NCBI RefSeq assembly: GCF_000719115.1
Contig: NZ_JOEA01000012.1
Span: 124,001-188,000, forward strand
Reading direction: 5' to 3'
DNA: 64,000 bases
Origin: Lentzea albidocapillata
Lineage (GTDB): Bacteria > Actinomycetota > Actinomycetes > Mycobacteriales > Pseudonocardiaceae
Position 1 is the stretch's first letter. Every line of letters begins with the position of its first letter. Both the position numbers and the translations under genes were made by a program. Under the pieces are notes generated by a model that did not search any database, was not told the origin of the DNA, and saw only the letters and a program-made list of their open reading frames with translations. Of this stretch, positions 63,648 to 64,000 are shown piece by piece.

Positions 63648-64000
63648 ATGAGCGTCGGACGCGAGACCCGCCTGTCGGCCTGGATCGAGCGGTTCGCGGC
63701 CCACTTCGCCGAGGAGGGCATCCCGCTGATCGGAGGCCGCATCCTCGGTTACCTGCTGGTGTGCCAGCCGGTCGAGCGCACCGCCGCCGAGCTCTCGCAG
63801 GAGCTGGAGGCCAGTAGCGGGTCGATCAGCACGAACCTGAAGTACCTGGTCAACGTCGGGCTGGTGACCAAGCGGACCCGGCGTGGGCGGCAGGCGGCCG
63901 AGTACCGGATCAACGAGAAGGCCTGGACGGACTTCATCCAGCGCAAGTTCGACGCGATCGCCAGCGTCCAGACGCTCACCGACGACGGCATGCGGTTGCT
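63648..64000 (+). CDS. MarR/GbsR-like transcriptional regulator, 5' part
   Basis: 117 residues before the window ends. Winged-helix with IGGRILGYLLVCQPVERTAA, ELSQELEASSGSISTNLKYL and VNVGLVTKRTRRGRQAAEYR. Start at ATG 63648 with AAAGGGA. Likely represses itself and the divergent DinB-like gene via the two palindromes. Ligand-binding part beyond the edge. Confidence 0.88.
   Translation, partial: MSVGRETRLSAWIERFAAHFAEEGIPLIGGRILGYLLVCQPVERTAAELSQELEASSGSISTNLKYLVNVGLVTKRTRRGRQAAEYRINEKAWTDFIQRKFDAIASVQTLTDDGMRL

Overview
The window is GC-rich actinobacterial chromosome. It carries whiA, rbpA, a cvnABCD-type conservon, an XRE/DUF397 pair, many GTG starts and many 1-4 base start/stop overlaps. 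This points to a filamentous actinomycete, most likely a Pseudonocardiaceae-type organism (Lentzea/Saccharothrix-like); that placement is an inference from gene content, since no rRNA or other marker settles it.

Layout. 1-6.7 kb: the 5' part of an ECF sigma gene behind a WYL regulator, a mini S1-domain protein, a coupled membrane/coiled-coil pair, an XRE-TPR regulator with a SLOG protein, and two tandem Rieske lipoproteins. 6.75-12.1 kb: the conserved uvrC-rapZ-yvcK-whiA block, with a broken HD-domain gene between uvrC and rapZ. 12.1-17.9 kb: a palindromic 167-bp MITE-like element touching the whiA stop, two secreted cell-wall hydrolases with matching five-repeat propeller tails, and a LuxR/AAA regulator. 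18.0-21.8 kb: gap-pgk-tpiA-secG-rbpA. 21.9-33.1 kb: accessory genes (secreted proteins, a membrane Ser/Thr kinase, a TIM-barrel protein, an orphan sensor kinase, two DUF4360 proteins, a receiver convergent with a LacI-sensor hybrid kinase, a broken LRV gene). 33.1-41.2 kb: tkt-tal-pgi-zwf-opcA-pgl (pentose phosphate pathway) on the minus strand, divergent from ctaB. 42.4-47.1 kb: an unusual island with a CHAT-like protein lacking the usual catalytic residues, a three-helix-bundle protein, and a three-gene operon (two-TM protein, cupin-like protein, HD hydrolase). 47.4-55.4 kb: FKBP, quinone oxidoreductase, GH128-like glucanase, DUF885, ATP-grasp, alpha/beta hydrolase, acetate-type symporter plus DUF485. 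55.6-59.9 kb: the conservon, headed by a possible 12-codon leader ORF. 59.9-63.0 kb: a cassette between two 154-bp direct repeats, containing a Uma2 nuclease-like gene, XRE/DUF397, a frameshifted DddA-like (SCP1.201) deaminase and its Imm1-type immunity gene. 63.0-64 kb: a DinB-like gene divergent from a MarR-like regulator across two palindromes.

How the genes work together. The core supplies lower glycolysis and the pentose phosphate pathway (NADPH, ribose-5-P), nucleotide excision repair, sporulation control and general RNA polymerase activation. The cell-wall hydrolases and LuxR regulator sit between whiA and gap, where related genomes usually have contiguous core genes (recalled comparison). 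The most unusual parts are the repeat-bounded toxin-immunity cassette beside the conservon, whose toxin gene has two apparent single-base losses, and the pseudo-CHAT / 2TM / cupin / HD island.
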